Notes: a model not told the origin generated them from the letters alone. DNA of 64,000 bases from an uncultured Thermoanaerobaculia bacterium (GCA_951812325.1 OX638294.1:1838859-1902858), one strand, 5' to 3'; shown: positions 27,703 through 36,812, counted from the first letter of the stretch. Made by a program: numbers and translations.

Positions 27703-29145
27703 ATGAACCTGCGCGCCGTTGCCGGGCTGGTCGGGCGGCTCCTGTTGCTGCTGGCCGGCGCCCAGTTGATCCCCTTCGCGTTCGCGCTCTGGCACGGCGA
27801 GGAGCGGCCCGCCGCGGCGCTCGCCGGCTCGCTGCTGGTTTGCGCCGCGGCCGGCGTCGCCGCTCACTGGTGGGGCAAGCCGCACGAGAAGATCTACCGG
27901 CGCGAAGCGATCCTCGTCGTCGTCGGCGCCTACATCCTGGCGTCCTTCTTCGGCGCGCTTCCCTACCTGCTGAGCGGCGAGATCACGGATCCGATCGCGG
28001 CCCTGTTCGAGTCCGCCTCGGGCTTCACCACGACGGGCGCCTCGATCCTGACCGACATCGAGCAACTGAGCGCGAGCGTCCTGCTCTGGCGGAGCCTGAC
28101 CCAGTGGCTGGGCGGCATGGGAATTCTGCTCCTGTTCGTCGCCCTGTTCCCGAGCCTGGGGCCCGGCGCCCGCCTGCTCTACCGGCTGGAGGTGCCGGGA
28201 CCCACGCAGGACATCATGCAGCCCCAGGTGCAGAAGACGGCAACCGTGCTCTGGAAGATCTACCTCGGTCTGACCATCCTCCTGTTTCTGTTGCTGTGGG
28301 CGGCAGGCGCCAGCCGGTACGAGGCCTTCTGCTACGCGTTGACGACCGTGTCGATCGGCGGTTTCGCGCCCCTGAACGCAAGTGTCGGCGCCCTGGACTC
28401 CGCCTTGATCGAGTGGATCATCATCGTCTTCATGCTCGTCGCCGGGATCAACTTCTCCCTGATCTTCGCCGTACGTTCACGGCCCAGCCAGCTCTACCGG
28501 GACACCGAGTTCCGCGCCTACGCGTCGATCGCCGCGGTGCTCGTGGCACTGGTCACCGCGGATCGCTGGCGAAGCACCGACCTGCCCTTCTTCGAGGCCC
28601 TGAGGGAGGCCGCCTTCAACTCGGTCTCGCTGATGACGACGACCGGCTACACGACCCGGGACTACGACTCCTGGGGCGACACGTCCCGCACCCTGTTGCT
28701 GCTCGCCATGTTCGTCGGCGGCTGCGCCGGCTCGACCGCGGGCGGCGTCAAGGTCGGCCGCCTGGTCATGACGCTGAAGATGGCCCTGCGCGAAGTGCAG
28801 CTCCTGTTCAACCCGCGCCGTGTCCTGGCGCTGCGGATCGGCGACCGGACGATCAGCGACCAGGTGGCGCGCAGCCTGGGCGGCTTCATGACCCTGTTCG
28901 CCTTCCTGTGGCTGGGAGTCGCCGCCACGCTCGCCGTCGCCGGCAACGACATGGTGACCTCGCTGTCGTCGTCGCTGGCCTGCCTTTCGAACGTCGGCCC
29001 GGCGATGGGAGCGGCCGGACCCAGTCTCAACTACGCCTTCTTCGCCGGTTGGGAGAAGCTCCTGCTGATCTTCCTGATGTGGCTGGGCCGACTTGAGATC
29101 GTGGCCGTCGCCGCGATCCTGCTGCCCGTGTTCTGGCGCCGCTGA
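27703..29145 (+). CDS. trkH: TrkH-family potassium uptake protein
   Basis: A 480-residue polytopic membrane protein (ATG 27703; GTG 27661 is possible). It has the four pore-loop repeats of the Trk/Ktr superfamily: SGFTTTGASIL (first selectivity filter), TTVSIGGFAPLNASVG, LMTTTGYTTRDYDSWG and SLACLSNVGPAMG. QWLGGMGILLLFVALFPSLG and FVGGCAGSTAGGVKVGR are family signatures. It imports K+ across the inner membrane. No trkA gate subunit is in the window, so it must be encoded elsewhere. It is convergent with the nitroreductase and has no visible operon partner. Confidence 0.92.
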   Translation: MNLRAVAGLVGRLLLLLAGAQLIPFAFALWHGEERPAAALAGSLLVCAAAGVAAHWWGKPHEKIYRREAILVVVGAYILASFFGALPYLLSGEITDPIAALFESASGFTTTGASILTDIEQLSASVLLWRSLTQWLGGMGILLLFVALFPSLGPGARLLYRLEVPGPTQDIMQPQVQKTATVLWKIYLGLTILLFLLLWAAGASRYEAFCYALTTVSIGGFAPLNASVGALDSALIEWIIIVFMLVAGINFSLIFAVRSRPSQLYRDTEFRAYASIAAVLVALVTADRWRSTDLPFFEALREAAFNSVSLMTTTGYTTRDYDSWGDTSRTLLLLAMFVGGCAGSTAGGVKVGRLVMTLKMALREVQLLFNPRRVLALRIGDRTISDQVARSLGGFMTLFAFLWLGVAATLAVAGNDMVTSLSSSLACLSNVGPAMGAAGPSLNYAFFAGWEKLLLIFLMWLGRLEIVAVAAILLPVFWRR

Positions 29146-29275
29146 CCCTTCCTGCGCGGCCTCGGGGCGGCTTCTCCGAAGCGGGAACCGTCCCCGTTCA
29201 GGCGCCAACGCCAACCGCGACTCTCGGCGCAACGCGGGGAGATGGCCCTCGCCGACACGTGAAGTCGGCGAACAA

Positions 29276-29866
29276 CTACTCGATGCGGCAGACTTCGCTG
29301 AACTCGGGCCGCGGCAGGCGCGGGAAGACGCCCTCGGGATCGCCGTAACCGATCGAACACAGGAAGTTGGAGCGCACCGAAGTGCCGGCGAAGAACGTCT
29401 CGTCGCACTTCGCGTTGTCGAACCCCGACATCGGCCCACAATCGAGACCCAGGGAGCGCGCGGCGAGCATGAAGTAGGCGCCCTGCAGGGTCGCGTTCCG
29501 GAAGGCCGTGACCTCGGCCAGCTCGGAGTCGCTCCGGTACATCTCCGCCATGCCCGGGTCATGGGCAAAGAGCACGTCCATCTTCTCGAAGAAAGCGAGG
29601 TCATGGCCCAGGATCGCCGTCGCGGGCGCCTGACGGATCTTGTTCCGGTTGCCCGGCATGGCGACCGACGCCAGCCGCTCCTTCGCCTCCCCGCTGACCG
29701 TGAAGACGACCCGCTGCGGCCAGCAGTTCGCGCTGGTCGGGCCCCACTTCATCAGGTCGTGGAGCTCGCGCAGCGTCTCTTCGGGCACCTCCCTCGGCAG
29801 CCAGCCGTTCTGGCTGCGAGCGTCTCGAAACAGGATGTTCAGGGCTTCGTCGCCAATCTTCGGCAT
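29276..29866 (-). CDS. RutE/HadB-like nitroreductase family protein
   Basis: A 196-residue FMN-dependent nitroreductase-fold protein, exactly the usual RutE length. The ATG at 29866 is preceded by GGCGGAGG. Signatures: ARSQNGWLPREVPEETL near the start, LMKWGPTSANCWPQRVVF (FMN-binding loop), RNKIRQAPATAILGHDLAF and LGLDCGPMSGFD. RutE reduces malonic semialdehyde to 3-hydroxypropionate in pyrimidine breakdown, but no other rut gene is here, so a general enal or quinone reductase role is equally possible. Single gene, divergent neighbours. Confidence 0.85.
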   Translation of the reverse strand: MPKIGDEALNILFRDARSQNGWLPREVPEETLRELHDLMKWGPTSANCWPQRVVFTVSGEAKERLASVAMPGNRNKIRQAPATAILGHDLAFFEKMDVLFAHDPGMAEMYRSDSELAEVTAFRNATLQGAYFMLAARSLGLDCGPMSGFDNAKCDETFFAGTSVRSNFLCSIGYGDPEGVFPRLPRPEFSEVCRIE

Positions 29867-30048
29867 GGCAGTCCTCCGCCGGCGGATGTTAGCGTTAGCC
29901 CGCATGTTTCACCGGCCGCCCCGTTCAACGAGGGCGGCCGCGCCCTGACGCCTGATTCCGACCTGGCTCAGCTGCCTGTCGCTGACCGCCTTGCCGCCCG
30001 GCACGGAGTCTCCGTGTCCGTCAGGTCCGACGGCGGATCCCCGTGCTG

Positions 30049-31620
30049 TCAGTCGGCGGCCGGAACGCGCCGGAACAGCGAGGCGACGTGCCCCTCGGGC
30101 AGAGGCTTCGTCGCCAGCGAAACCGCCGCCGTGCAGCCCATCGCGAAGAGTCCCGCCAGCGCCGCGCAGGAGGTCGGGTTCGGAGACTCACCGTGGAGCC
30201 ACGAGAACACCGGGTGCAGGAAGCTGCCCTCGAACCACGCCGGATCGATGACGCCGGTGTGCAGGATCAGGAAAGAGCTCAAGCCGACAATCAAGCCCGT
30301 GTAGGCGCCCGACCGGGTGACGCCGCTCCACAGCGCGCCGAGCACGAGCGGACCCGCGAAGGCCGCCATCATGCCGCCGTTGCCGGTCCAGACCAGAATG
30401 GCGATGTTCATGTCCATCAGCATCCAGGCCATCGTCACGCAGACGACCATCACGCCCACGGTCGCCCAACGGCTGATGACCAGCACGCGGTGGTCGAGCT
30501 GCTCCTCGCTGAGGTGCGAATGGAAGCGAGGCGCGATCGTCCGGCGGTAGAGGTCGTTCGCGACGATCTGGGACGACGAAACGACGAGCCCGTCCGCCGT
30601 CGACATGACCGCCGACAGGATGCCGACTCCGATCAGCGCCGCCAGCCAGGCGGGGAACAGCTCGATGAACAGCGCCGGCAGCGCCTCGTTCGGCGTCGAC
30701 CCCTCCTCGTACAGGCGGCCGCCGAGCACCGCCCGCGCCAGCGCGCCGCCAAGACCGAGCATGCCCAAGGTGACGCCGAAGACGGAAGCGAACCGCAGGA
30801 AAGTGAAGCGCGACTTGCCGGTCTTGAGCGCCCAGATCTTGTTGCCGATGTGCGGCAGCAGTCCGAGCGGGATGTGGGCCAGCAGCACCGCCATCTGCGA
30901 CCACCAGGAGTGGTACAGCGGCGTCGAGCGGTTGATCCAGCCGACCTGGTCCGGATCCTGTCCCCGGATACTGGAGATAACCGAGCTCAAGCCCCCGTCC
31001 AGACCGGCGCCGAAGACGAACAACAGGATGACGAGCACACCGATCAGCAACATCAGGAAGCCCTGCACGCCGTCGGTGAGGATGTCCGCGTGGGCGCCGC
31101 CGAGGGACACGTAGACCATCAGCACGACGGCAGTGATCCCGAGCGCCCAGGCCGGTGAAAGCCCAAGCATCGTCTCGAACATGACCAGGCCCGACAGGAG
31201 CTGGCCGGCAAGGTAGAAGAACAGGAGCAGGGACGCCACGGTGACGATCACGCGGATGCCGTCCGACTGGTACCGGTCGCCCAGGAACTCCGGGATCGAA
31301 CGCGAGCCGAACCTGTCGCCGGCGTTCGCGACCAGCCGCATGCAGATCAGCACGCCCAGATACACGCCCGCCGGGTAGAGCACCGCCGACAGCAGCGCCG
31401 CCGTCCCGTGCTCGTACGCGAGGCCCGGAAAGCCGAGGAACGTCGCCCCGCTCGCCGTCGTTGCGGCGAAGGCCAGGGCCAGGAAGAAGGGACCGTAGGC
31501 CGCCCGCGCGGTCGCGAAGTCGTCGGCGCCGTGAACCCGGCTCCGGCCGATCAGCCCGAACGCCAGCATGCCGCCCATGTAGACGGCCAGAAACAGCCAG
31601 GACCAGACGATCAAGCTCAT
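30049..31620 (-). CDS. Sodium:solute symporter (SSS family)
   Basis: A 523-residue inner-membrane transporter with about 13 hydrophobic helices. Family features are ATTASGATFLGFPGLAYEHG in TM1-2, IPEFLGDRYQSDGIRV after TM3, VYVSLGGAHADILTDGVQGF in the middle and SAVMSTADGLVVSSSQIVANDLYRR in the conserved TM8 region that holds the sodium site. Sodium-coupled uptake of an organic solute is expected; pantothenate/proline-type symporters are the closest in layout, but the substrate cannot be told. It is a single gene with its own promoter region, divergent from the peptidase at 31780, so imported solute could include peptidase products (speculative). Confidence 0.9.
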   Translation of the reverse strand: MSLIVWSWLFLAVYMGGMLAFGLIGRSRVHGADDFATARAAYGPFFLALAFAATTASGATFLGFPGLAYEHGTAALLSAVLYPAGVYLGVLICMRLVANAGDRFGSRSIPEFLGDRYQSDGIRVIVTVASLLLFFYLAGQLLSGLVMFETMLGLSPAWALGITAVVLMVYVSLGGAHADILTDGVQGFLMLLIGVLVILLFVFGAGLDGGLSSVISSIRGQDPDQVGWINRSTPLYHSWWSQMAVLLAHIPLGLLPHIGNKIWALKTGKSRFTFLRFASVFGVTLGMLGLGGALARAVLGGRLYEEGSTPNEALPALFIELFPAWLAALIGVGILSAVMSTADGLVVSSSQIVANDLYRRTIAPRFHSHLSEEQLDHRVLVISRWATVGVMVVCVTMAWMLMDMNIAILVWTGNGGMMAAFAGPLVLGALWSGVTRSGAYTGLIVGLSSFLILHTGVIDPAWFEGSFLHPVFSWLHGESPNPTSCAALAGLFAMGCTAAVSLATKPLPEGHVASLFRRVPAAD

Positions 31621-31779
31621 GGCGGAACGGCGCTCACCGTATCACCCGTGCTCAGTATCGCCCGTGCTCGGCGCGCCACGTCATGAGAAACCCGGTCACG
31701 ATCGACGGCCAGGCCGCGGACGTCCTGCCGGAGTGTGGACCATCACGCCAGCACTCCGGCCCTCCGTTACTGTTCCACC

Positions 31780-34203
31780 ATGCCGACGACCACACGCAAG
31801 CCGCACTTCCCGCATCTCCTTGCAGCCCTCATGGCTGTCCTTGCTCTCGCTCCGGCGGCAGCCCGGAAGGAGCCCCTGGAACTCCACCACGTCTACGGGC
31901 CGGACGCGCTCGACTTCTCGCCCGACTTGCCGCGGATCCGCTGGTTGCCGGGCGGCCGGGACTACCTGCAGGCCGAAGACAACGAGGACGGGCCCGGTCG
32001 GCTATGGCAGGTCGTTGACGCGGCGACCGGGGACGCGGCGCCGTTCTACGACCCCGAGCCGTTGGCTCGGGCTCTGGAAGAGCAACTCCGGCTCGGCAGT
32101 GAGGACGCCGCCTCCAAGGCGCGACCGTCGTCGCTCCGCCTTTCCCCGGCCACCGATCGGCTCCTGCTCCAGCTCGCATCGGACCTCTTCGTCTGGGACT
32201 TCGACGCCGAGACGCTGACGCGGCTCACCCACGGTCCCGAGGACGAGGAACTGGCCCGCTTCTCGCCGGACGGTCGCAGCCTCGCCTTCGTGCGCGACGC
32301 GGACCTGTACGTGGTCGGCGCTGGTGGCGACGAAGTCCGGATGACCACGGACGGGGGCGAGAACACGCTGAACGGCAAGCTGGACTGGGTCTACCAGGAG
32401 GAGATCTACGGCCGCGGCAACTACCAGGCCCACTGGTGGAGCCCGGACAGCCGCCGGATCGCGTTCCTGCAGACCGACGAACGGGAAGTGCCCCGCTTCA
32501 CGGTCGTTGATCACGTGCCCTACCGGCCGCCGCTCGAGGTCTACCCCTATCCGAAGGCCGGCGACCCGAATCCCCGCGTCCGGCTCGGCGTCGTTTCGGC
32601 GGCCGGCGGCGACATCACCTGGATCGACCCGGGCATCTACGGTCACGCGGAGATCCTGTTCGTCAACGTCGCGTTCTCGCCCGACGGCGACCTCTGGTAC
32701 CAGGTCCAGGACCGCCGGCAGACCTTCCTCGACCTGCACCGGGCCGATCCGGACACCGGCAAGTCGGAGCGGGTCCTGCGCGAAGAATCCCACGCCTGGG
32801 TGAACCAGCTCGGGCCGCCGCACTTTCTGAAGGGGGACAGCCTGAAGGGGGACAGCCTGAAGGGGGACAGCCTGAAGGGGGACAGCCTGAAGGGGGACAG
32901 CCTGAAGGGGAACAGCCTGAAGGGGAACAGCCTGAAGGGGAACGGCCTGAAGGGGAACGGCCTGAAGGGGGACAGCCTCGAAGGGGACAGCCTCGAAGGG
33001 AACAGCCTCGAAGGAAACGGCCTGGAAGACGGCGGCTTCCTCTGGCTCAGTGAGCGGACCGGCTTCCAGCACCTCTACCACTACGACCAGGACGGAAAGC
33101 TGGTCGGGGCACTGACCGAAGGACGCTGGGAGGTCCGATCGCTCCAGGCCGTTGACGAAGAGGCGGGCGCGGCGTATGTCTCCGGCACCTACCGCTCGGC
33201 AATCGGCGCCGACGTGCTCCGGGTCGCTCTCGACGGCTCAGGCGTCACCCTGCTCACCGGGGAACCCGGCAGCCACCGCGGCAGCTTCCCGGAGGACGGC
33301 CCGATCGCGCACTGGATCGCCACGTCGAGCGATCTCCACACACCGACGACCATGACCCTGCGCCGCGCCGACGACGGTGCGACCATGCGGGACCTCGGCG
33401 GCGGCGACGTCCCGGACCTCGAGCGGTTCGACATCTCGCCGCCGGAACTGCTCCGGATCACCACCAGCGACGGCGTCGACCTGGAAGCGATGCTCATCCG
33501 CCCGCATGGCTTCGACCCCGAGCGCATCTACCCCGCCTGGGTTCACGTCTACGGCGGCCCCCACGCCCAGCAGGTCCGGAACGGCTGGCAGGGTTCTCGC
33601 GGCATGTGGTTCCAGTACCTCGCGCAGCAAGGCATCGTCGTCCTGGTCGTCGACAACCGGATCGCTTCAGGCAAGGGAGTCGAATCGACCTGGCCGGTCT
33701 ACCGGAACTTCGGCAAGCAGGAACTCGTCGACCTGGTCGAAGCCGTCGACTGGCTCGGCGCCAAACCCTGGGTCGACAAGGAGCGGATCGGCCTCGACGG
33801 CTGGAGTTTCGGCGGCTACATGACGCTCTACGCGCTGACTCGTTCCGACCGCTTCCGGGCCGGCATCGCCGGCGGCAGCGTCGTCGACTGGCGCGCCTAC
33901 GACTCGATCTACACCGAGCGCTACATGTCGACGCCCGACGACAACCCTGACGGCTACAAGGCCTCCTCAGTTCGCGAACGCGCGGCCGACCTCCACGGCG
34001 ACCTGCTGCTCATCCACGGCACGATGGACGACAACGTCCACATGCAGAACACGCTGCAGATCGCCTGGGACCTGCAGAAGGCCGGCAAGCCGTTCGAGAT
34101 GATGCTCTACCCGAAGTCCCGGCACGGCATCTCGGACCCCGACCTCTCGCTCCACCTGCGCGAGACGATGGCGCGATTCATCCTGAAGACGGTCGAACCA
34201 TAG
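31780..34203 (+). CDS. Dipeptidyl peptidase IV-type S9B peptidase with an inserted pentapeptide repeat
   Basis: An 807-residue secreted prolyl-dipeptidyl peptidase. Signal peptide LLAALMAVLALAPAAA. The beta-propeller domain runs to about 540 and includes the Glu-Glu substrate anchor in DWVYQEEIYGRGNY. The alpha/beta-hydrolase domain follows with the triad Ser676 (GWSFGG), Asp750 (HGTMDDNVH) and His782 (SRHGIS). It removes X-Pro/X-Ala dipeptides from peptide N-termini in the periplasm or outside. The odd feature is residues 350-414, thirteen tandem pentapeptides of LKGDS/LKGNS/LEGNG type between two propeller strands (PPHF and DGGFLWLSERTG). Without it the length would be about 742, normal for the family, so it is a late insertion in a surface loop. 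Confidence 0.93.
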   Translation: MPTTTRKPHFPHLLAALMAVLALAPAAARKEPLELHHVYGPDALDFSPDLPRIRWLPGGRDYLQAEDNEDGPGRLWQVVDAATGDAAPFYDPEPLARALEEQLRLGSEDAASKARPSSLRLSPATDRLLLQLASDLFVWDFDAETLTRLTHGPEDEELARFSPDGRSLAFVRDADLYVVGAGGDEVRMTTDGGENTLNGKLDWVYQEEIYGRGNYQAHWWSPDSRRIAFLQTDEREVPRFTVVDHVPYRPPLEVYPYPKAGDPNPRVRLGVVSAAGGDITWIDPGIYGHAEILFVNVAFSPDGDLWYQVQDRRQTFLDLHRADPDTGKSERVLREESHAWVNQLGPPHFLKGDSLKGDSLKGDSLKGDSLKGDSLKGNSLKGNSLKGNGLKGNGLKGDSLEGDSLEGNSLEGNGLEDGGFLWLSERTGFQHLYHYDQDGKLVGALTEGRWEVRSLQAVDEEAGAAYVSGTYRSAIGADVLRVALDGSGVTLLTGEPGSHRGSFPEDGPIAHWIATSSDLHTPTTMTLRRADDGATMRDLGGGDVPDLERFDISPPELLRITTSDGVDLEAMLIRPHGFDPERIYPAWVHVYGGPHAQQVRNGWQGSRGMWFQYLAQQGIVVLVVDNRIASGKGVESTWPVYRNFGKQELVDLVEAVDWLGAKPWVDKERIGLDGWSFGGYMTLYALTRSDRFRAGIAGGSVVDWRAYDSIYTERYMSTPDDNPDGYKASSVRERAADLHGDLLLIHGTMDDNVHMQNTLQIAWDLQKAGKPFEMMLYPKSRHGISDPDLSLHLRETMARFILKTVEP
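32827..33021 (+). repeat. In-frame 15-bp minisatellite, 13 units, inside the DPP IV gene
   Basis: Thirteen consecutive units of CTGAAGGGGGACAGC type, all 15 bp, coding LKGDS x5, LKGNS x2, LKGNG x2, LKGDS, LEGDS, LEGNS, LEGNG. The left units are nearly identical and the right ones are more diverged, as expected when the array grows from one end. Period 15 keeps the reading frame. Confidence 0.98.
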
Positions 34204-34234
34204 GAAACAGGCGCGACAGAAACCGGGTGCGCCG

Positions 34235-34330
34235 GCGTGCCATCCGTGCGCCCAATGACGAGCGCACGGACTGGCTCACGGTGGCGCGGGTCGCGCCACC
34301 CGGGTTCCCGCCGGAACCCGGCGCGAGGCG
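34235..34330 (+). repeat. Two-hairpin dispersed repeat, core copy C
   Basis: The first hairpin is CCGTGCGC / GCGCACGG (8-bp stem) and the second GGTGGCGCG / CGCGCCACC (9-bp stem, 3-nt loop), followed by CGGGTTCCCGCCGG as in copy B. It begins about 30 bp after the DPP IV stop codon and ends where the amidohydrolase fossil is cut off. Confidence 0.85.
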
Positions 34331-34565
34331 TCGAAATCCGAATCTTGCGGCGGCGATTTCGGGCACGGTGTTCGCGGTGATCAGCAGGGACAACTCGCCC
34401 TTCGAGGACCTGGCCCAGGGCTTCCTTGGAGAGGTCGCGGGGGAGCGGCTTGGGCGCAGGCCTGGCGTCGCCATCTTCCCCGTCAGCCTCGTCGACCTCG
34501 GCTTCGTCGCCATCTTCCGCACCGGCTTTCGCCGCCTTCTGCGCCTTGCTTCTGCCGCGCTCAGC
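34330..34565 (-). pseudogene. Fossil of an amidohydrolase (imidazolonepropionase-like), frameshifted
   Basis: The minus strand reads AERGRSKAQKAAKAGAEDGD, an acidic/basic linker, then PKPLPRDLSKEALGQVLEG. After one extra G in a G-run the next frame continues ELSLLITANTVPEIAAARFG. This order (charged linker, PRDL-x-EAL-x-x-VL-x-GE, then a (V/I)TA(H/N) strand and a helix) is known from secreted amidohydrolases of such genomes. The frame then runs into repeat copy C and loses similarity, while its left part overlaps the stop of the membrane-protein gene at 34561. The family assignment rests on this short stretch. Confidence 0.4.
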
Positions 34566-35088
34566 TTCGCCAGGCGCGCACGCTCAGAGCCAGGGTCGCG
34601 ATCGTGCCCCAGGAAAGACCGACGACCACGCCGGCATCGAGGATACCCCGCCAAGGCTGATCCAGCCGGTGGACGAGGACGATCAGGACCAGGATGCCGA
34701 GCGTGCCGAAGTAGACGCCCAGGCGCTCGCGCCTCGTGCCCTCGAAGTACCCGGCCGCGAACAACGGCGCGAGCACCACCCGGAGCAGCGTCGGCTGGCT
34801 GCGGATCGTCATCGCCCGCTCCGCCACCCGCGGCGAGAAACGCAGCTGGAACCCGCGCAGCCCTTCCGACCAGGCCATGAACGGAATGATCAGGAGGAGG
34901 GCCGCCCAGTGGTACCAGGCGAACGGTTGGTCGAAGGCCGCGATCGAGATCCTCGCGAGCCGGTAGACCGCCCACACGAGCAGAGCGACGACCCCGCCCA
35001 CGGCCCAGAAGGCGCCGGCCGTCGCCACGGCGCGGACCGCGAATCCGCTGCCCGGGGCCGTCACCCGGTCTGCCTTGCCGGACGGCAT
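34561..35088 (-). CDS. Integral membrane protein of unknown function
   Basis: A 175-residue protein from ATG 35088 (CGGAG about 10 bp upstream); an upstream in-frame ATG at 35127 is possible. Five hydrophobic helices are visible: AGAFWAVGGVVALLVWAVYRL, WYHWAALLLIIPFMAW, LRVVLAPLFAAGYFEG, LGVYFGTLGILVLIVLV and VVVGLSWGTIATLALSV, with charged loops between them. FSPRVAERAMTI and EGLRGFQLRF sit in one loop. I do not recognise the family. The stop region overlaps the amidohydrolase fossil, and part of its N-terminal coding sequence is repeated 139 bp upstream at 35177. Confidence 0.65.
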   Translation of the reverse strand: MPSGKADRVTAPGSGFAVRAVATAGAFWAVGGVVALLVWAVYRLARISIAAFDQPFAWYHWAALLLIIPFMAWSEGLRGFQLRFSPRVAERAMTIRSQPTLLRVVLAPLFAAGYFEGTRRERLGVYFGTLGILVLIVLVHRLDQPWRGILDAGVVVGLSWGTIATLALSVRAWRS

Positions 35089-35215
35089 GGCGGGACTCCG
35101 CGTAGAGGGCGTGGACCCATTCTGCATTCTGCGGAGTTACGTGCTCCGCTCAAGGCCGTGCCCGATTTCATCCGGAAACCGCGAGGCCGCTGTCCGGGGC
35201 CGTCACCCGGTCCGC
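35038..35215 (-). repeat. Partial duplication of the membrane-protein N-terminus
   Basis: About 38 bp at 35038-35076 recur at 35177-35215 with a few mismatches (shared core GGGGCCGTCACCCGGTC). On the minus strand both code for KADRVTAP followed by SG. The outer copy lies next to the left end of the 250-bp element, so an insertion- or slippage-linked duplication is likely. Confidence 0.75.
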
Positions 35216-35233
35216 TTTCAGGTCGGCGGGCCT

Positions 35234-35482
35234 AGCAGCCCGTGGCAGAAGTCCGTGTCGCACCGAGAGTGGCCAGGCGCCCGCCCGGCAAGGCGCGACG
35301 AGGGAGCATATCGGGCCGCCCGCAATCCCGGGAACAAGGGCGACCGAGGAGCGACCCGGGTGGCGCGGTTCCGCGCCACCCGCGAACCAGTCCGTGCGCC
35401 CGTCATCGGGCGCACGGATGGCACGATGCCGGGCGGGATGCATGGCCGCTCGAATGCAGCGCGACTTCTGCCACGGGCTGCT
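35234..35482 (-). mobile_element. MITE-like element, copy 1 (~250 bp, 20-bp terminal inverted repeats)
   Basis: The ends are perfect 20-bp inverted repeats: AGCAGCCCGTGGCAGAAGTC at 35234-35253 and its complement at 35463-35482. Inside, in reverse orientation, is the same two-hairpin core found at 3.2, 5.9 and 34.3 kb (GGGTGGCGCGG / CCGCGCCACCC and GTGCGCCC / GGGCGCAC). The whole element is homologous to 51564-51822, including an identical stretch of about 31 bp around CGGCCCGATATGCTCCCTCG. It encodes no protein. It starts a few bases after the stop of the MBL gene. Confidence 0.85.
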
Positions 35483-35489
35483 GCTAGCT

Positions 35490-36812
35490 TCAGTCATCCG
35501 AGGCCAGATCCCGCCGGCCCTGGTCACTGGCCAGCGCCGCGTGGTTCAGGATGTTCCTCGCCATCGACGACGGCTGGCTCCCGGCATTCGCCCGGTAGAT
35601 CGCCGCCCGCGTCTCGTGGACTTCGGCGCTCTCGGGCGCCGCGTACCGGGCCGCCTCGATCAGGTGGCACGCCACCGCGTGCCGTCCGGCCGCCGACGAA
35701 GCGCGCGCCCGTTCGATCACCCGCTCGACGCCGCCCGCCAGTTCGACCCAGGCTTCCGCCTGCTCCCTCTTCGTCGCCGGCACGACGCTGTCGAACTCGC
35801 CGTCCCACCAGCCGCCGTAGCGCCGCCAGACCATCCGCACGAGGAAGCTCGGATCGTCGTAGACCGGCTGCAGGTACGGCTCGTCCGCGAGGTCGGCCGG
35901 CGGCGTGACCGCCTGGACCACCTGGTCGAGGCTCAGGCCGCGGTTCATCGCCGCCACGCTCTGCTCCTCGATCGACCGCATGTAACGCGCCGTGCCCTGA
36001 AGCGCCCGGCGCACGCGGTCGGCGCCGAGGATCGGCAGGCCGTGCCCGGGCAGCAGGATCTCGGCCCCCAGGGGCAGCATCCGCTCCAGGCTGTCCGCCC
36101 AGTCGCCGACGTAGCGCTGCACCTTCTGCGGATTGCCCGCGTTGGGGACCGCCCAGATGAACAGGTCGCCCGTGTGGAGGATGCGGCGCTCCGGAATCCA
36201 GGTCCAGGTCACGTCGTCCGTCTCGCCCCGGCCGTGGGTCAACTCGAAGGCGAGCCCGCCTCGACGGAAGGTCAGGTTCCGGCGGTAGAGAACGTCCGGA
36301 TAGCGGTAGCTCTCGGGCCAGCGGTAGTGCGGCGCGTCGATTGCGAACTGCCGGCGGTTGATCGCCGTGTTCCAGCCAAGGGTCGCCTGGTAGCGGTCGA
36401 AGTGATCCGGCACCCGTTCGTGCGCGTAGACCGTTGGCCGCGGCCAGCCCCGCTTCTCTGCCTCCATGTCGAAGGCGGTGACCGAGAACACATGGTCCAC
36501 GTGGTGGTGCGAGTAGATCGCCGCGGCCACCGGCGTATCGGGCCACTCCCGCCTGACCTCCTCGAAGCAGCGCTTCACGTCGAGCAGGTGGCCGGCGTCG
36601 AGCATCACCAGACCGTCGCCGCTGTCGACGACGTAGAAGCCCGCGATGCCCTTGAAGCCGAGCAGACCGTCCGTGAGCCGGCAGGCGCCGGGGTAGTACC
36701 GGTGCACCGGGTGGTGCTCGAACCGGAGGTCCAGCTCGCCTCGCCACGCCTGTTCGGCCAGATCGAGAAGGTTCGGTGCAGGCTCGTCAGGCACGTCAGG
36801 CACGTCAGGCAT
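35490..36812 (-). CDS. MBL-fold hydrolase with alkylsulfatase-type C-terminal domain
   Basis: A 440-residue protein from ATG 36812 (MPDVPDVPDEPAPN). The metallo-beta-lactamase motif HHHVDH is at 102-107, followed by HGRGETDDVTWTW, HTGDLFIWAVPNAGNP and LLPGHGLPI, supplying the second-metal ligands. From about 320 the region YGGWWDGEFDSVVPATKREQ, then RHAVACHLIEAARYAAPES and ETRAAIY matches the alkylsulfatase (SdsA1/BDS1) dimerisation domain with its conserved Y-GGWW. It is shorter than SdsA1 (~650 residues), with no signal peptide visible, so it is probably cytoplasmic. Hydrolysis of sulfate esters is likely but not certain. The gene ends at the left TIR of the MITE-like element. Confidence 0.8.
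   Translation of the reverse strand: MPDVPDVPDEPAPNLLDLAEQAWRGELDLRFEHHPVHRYYPGACRLTDGLLGFKGIAGFYVVDSGDGLVMLDAGHLLDVKRCFEEVRREWPDTPVAAAIYSHHHVDHVFSVTAFDMEAEKRGWPRPTVYAHERVPDHFDRYQATLGWNTAINRRQFAIDAPHYRWPESYRYPDVLYRRNLTFRRGGLAFELTHGRGETDDVTWTWIPERRILHTGDLFIWAVPNAGNPQKVQRYVGDWADSLERMLPLGAEILLPGHGLPILGADRVRRALQGTARYMRSIEEQSVAAMNRGLSLDQVVQAVTPPADLADEPYLQPVYDDPSFLVRMVWRRYGGWWDGEFDSVVPATKREQAEAWVELAGGVERVIERARASSAAGRHAVACHLIEAARYAAPESAEVHETRAAIYRANAGSQPSSMARNILNHAALASDQGRRDLASDD

Noticed and set aside
32827..33021. Regular direct repeats that could suggest a CRISPR array
   Set aside because: Units are contiguous with no spacers and code in frame; it is a minisatellite.
34178..34975. 265-codon minus-strand frame overlapping the membrane protein
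   Set aside because: Only its last part shows amidohydrolase-like residues; the rest is a shadow of the membrane-protein gene, so it was called as a short fossil instead.
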